DNA of 64,000 nucleotides from JAJNBD01 sp964471475 (GTDB lineage: Bacteria; Pseudomonadota; Gammaproteobacteria; CAISUE01), in the NCBI GenBank assembly GCA_964471475.1, contig CAYYFQ010000004.1, positions 1-64,000 on the forward strand, written 5' to 3'. Position 1 is the first letter of the stretch. Every line of letters starts with the position of its first letter. Shown here one piece after another: positions 62,365-64,000 of this stretch. The notes below the pieces were generated by a model, which did not search any database, was not told the origin of the DNA, and saw only the letters and a program-made list of their open reading frames with translations. The position numbers were made by a program, and so were the translations under genes.

Positions 62365-63660
62365 ATGAATATTTTCTTGCGTATTATTTTATTTTTCATG
62401 GTTTTTTGTACCTCCATTACTTATGCTGACAATGGCGTCAATCTTATTTTGACAAAAGGAGCAGATAAAGCGATCCCTATCGCTGTAGTGCCTTTTAGTG
62501 GGCAAGTGGATAATCCTTCTGCGAGCGATAACTTGACAGGTGTGATCAGTGCAGATTTATCGTTTAGTGGATTATTTAAGGTGCTTCCTTCTACTACTTA
62601 TCCTGCGGCCCCTCATGACTCAGCGGGTGTTACTCAAACGCTATGGCGCAAAGCTGGTGTGGAAGATGTGGTAGTGGGGCAGGTACAAATGAATGGTGCG
62701 CATGCACATGTAAGTTTTGCTTTGGTCGATGTAGTAAAAAGTGGTCAAGCGCAAGTATTAGTTAAGCAAACTTATGATATACCGGCCATTCAATTGCGGG
62801 CATTAGCTCATCATATTGCCGATGTAATTTATTTCCAATTAACTGGAGTGAAAGGGATTTTTTCTACTCGTATTGCTTATGTGCAAAAAAATAAAACTTT
62901 TCCTCCTACTTATGCTTTAGAAGTCGCGGATGCGGATGGTTTTAACCCAAGACCCATTTTAGTTTCTAATGAGCCTATCATGTCGCCTGCGTGGTCGCCG
63001 GATGGTAAACGTATTGCGTACGTGAGTTTTGAAGGGAAGCGCGCGCAAATTTATATCGCTACGGTAGCGTCAGGTGAACGCCGAGTGGTGAGCGCAGCTC
63101 CAGGAATTAATGGAGCGCCTGCTTGGTCCCCTGATGGTCGGCAATTGGCGCTTGTTTTATCTAAATCGGGAACGCCCAAAATTTATTTGCTCACCTTAGC
63201 GACGGGGCAGCTACAGCAATTAACTTCAGGTCCCTCTATTGATACGGAACCTGCTTTTGCACCAAATGGGCAATCTATTATTTTCACTTCGGATCGAGGC
63301 GGTAGCCCGCAAATTTATCGTCTAAATTTAGCGAATAAATCCATTGAGCGTTTAACTTTTACAGGTGATTATAATGCGCGAGCATCATTTTCTAAAGATG
63401 GCAAATTAATCACCATGATTCAACGCAAAAATGGCCAGTATAATATTGCTATTCAAAATTTAAATTCGAGTGTGGTATTACAATTGACCAATTCAGGTCG
63501 TGATGATTCCCCCACCTTAGCGCCTAATGGTATGATGGTGCTTTATGGTAATGAATATGGTGAGTTAGGTCTGGTGACTACCGATGGTCGTGTAAAATTA
63601 CGTGTGCCTGGGAAAAATGGGTTAGTACAAGACCCTGCGTGGTCGCCATTTTTGAATTAA
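62365..63660 (+). CDS. tolB: Tol-Pal system protein TolB
   Basis: 431 aa periplasmic protein. A signal peptide (residues 1-21, ending TSITYA) precedes the N-terminal TolB domain (GADKAIPIAVVPFSG) and a six-bladed beta-propeller whose blades repeat PAWSPDGKRIAYVS, PAWSPDGRQLALVL, PAFAPNGQSIIFTSDRGG and so on. It links Pal and TolA in outer-membrane constriction and integrity. pal follows 22 bp later. Confidence 0.96.
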   Translation: MNIFLRIILFFMVFCTSITYADNGVNLILTKGADKAIPIAVVPFSGQVDNPSASDNLTGVISADLSFSGLFKVLPSTTYPAAPHDSAGVTQTLWRKAGVEDVVVGQVQMNGAHAHVSFALVDVVKSGQAQVLVKQTYDIPAIQLRALAHHIADVIYFQLTGVKGIFSTRIAYVQKNKTFPPTYALEVADADGFNPRPILVSNEPIMSPAWSPDGKRIAYVSFEGKRAQIYIATVASGERRVVSAAPGINGAPAWSPDGRQLALVLSKSGTPKIYLLTLATGQLQQLTSGPSIDTEPAFAPNGQSIIFTSDRGGSPQIYRLNLANKSIERLTFTGDYNARASFSKDGKLITMIQRKNGQYNIAIQNLNSSVVLQLTNSGRDDSPTLAPNGMMVLYGNEYGELGLVTTDGRVKLRVPGKNGLVQDPAWSPFLN

Positions 63661-63682
63661 TTAAAATGTAAGGATTGTATCT

Positions 63683-64000
63683 ATGAAATCGTTGATCAAA
63701 ATTTTAAGTGTTAGTGGATTAATTACCGTGGTGACTGCTTGTTCCACGACTACCGGATCAGGAGCTCCCGTTGAAAATTGGGATGGCGGAGCAGTGAATG
63801 GTACAAAAGTATCGGCCTTGGGCGATAACGGGGCTTTTGGCTCCAGTGATAGCAAATATGGTTCAGGAAATACAGGCGGTTCGGTTGCCGGAGGCAGTAG
63901 TATGACGGTAGGCGAGCAAACTTATTATTTCGACTTTAATAAAAGTGATGTTCATGAGGCGGATAAAGCGTCGATCAAAGTACAAGCCGATTATTTAATA
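63683..64000 (+). CDS. pal: Peptidoglycan-associated lipoprotein Pal (3' truncated by window)
   Basis: The first 106 codons are visible. TAAGGA precedes ATG 63683. A lipoprotein signal peptide with lipobox VTAC (Cys20) is followed by a flexible Gly/Ser linker and the start of the OmpA-like peptidoglycan-binding domain (YYFDFNKSDVHEADK). The gene runs off the end of the window. Standard tolB-pal order. Confidence 0.93.
   Translation, partial: MKSLIKILSVSGLITVVTACSTTTGSGAPVENWDGGAVNGTKVSALGDNGAFGSSDSKYGSGNTGGSVAGGSSMTVGEQTYYFDFNKSDVHEADKASIKVQADYLI

Overview
The window is AT-rich gammaproteobacterial chromosome. Its housekeeping genes (ispA, xseB, erpA, mpl, nrdB, uvrD, rnhA, hslVU, nrdR, surA, lptD, gyrB, tolB, pal), together with a eukaryotic-like protein kinase, a pair of low-complexity effector-like proteins and many short palindromic repeats, suggest an intracellular member of the Legionellales (Legionella/Coxiella/Rickettsiella/Berkiella-like). 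The exact genus cannot be read from the sequence.

Layout. 0-4.0 kb: accessory genes, namely the 3' remnant of an asparagine synthase, an aspartyl/asparaginyl beta-hydroxylase, an MFS exporter, a 32-bp perfect palindrome, a small Lys-rich protein and a membrane protein. 4.5-16.7 kb: core genes with tRNA-Thr, a putative NrdR box pair in front of nrdB, a good sigma-32 promoter in front of hslVU, and stacks of inverted-repeat elements between genes. 17.0-23.8 kb: virulence-type genes, namely a divergent kinase of 817 aa and two paralogous proteins whose 3' ends share 394 identical base pairs. 23.9-24.3 kb: degenerate IS4-type transposase.

24.5-53.95 kb: a biosynthetic island of about 29 kb with another IS4-type transposase fragment at its far edge (53.97-54.27 kb). 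It encodes a methyltransferase, a cobalamin adenosyltransferase, a small membrane protein that may be a vitamin S-component, an arylamine-N-acetyltransferase-like protein, a free-standing AMP ligase, a flavin monooxygenase-like protein, an SDR, a crotonase, two MFS carriers with a LuxR-type regulator, an orphan receiver-like protein, a MATE exporter with a long C-terminal extension, an IPNS-type Fe/2OG oxygenase, a glycine/D-amino-acid oxidase-like flavoprotein, DapA, both subunits of the B12/PLP enzyme lysine 5,6-aminomutase (KamD, KamE) with the KamB-like reactivation protein, a ThDP enzyme, a two-subunit CoA transferase, an aminotransferase, a Cy-A-PCP-TE nonribosomal peptide synthetase predicted to use cysteine, and a discrete acyl carrier protein. 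The genes fit a pathway that makes lysine, rearranges it with adenosylcobalamin, oxidises the product, loads it on the ACP and joins it to cysteine as a thiazoline-type or cysteinyl product that is then exported. I know of no described pathway with this set; the product is inference.

54.3-64 kb: core envelope and DNA genes (SPOR protein, surA, nrdR, lptD, gyrB on the minus strand; tRNA-Ser, tolB, and pal running off the window on the plus strand).
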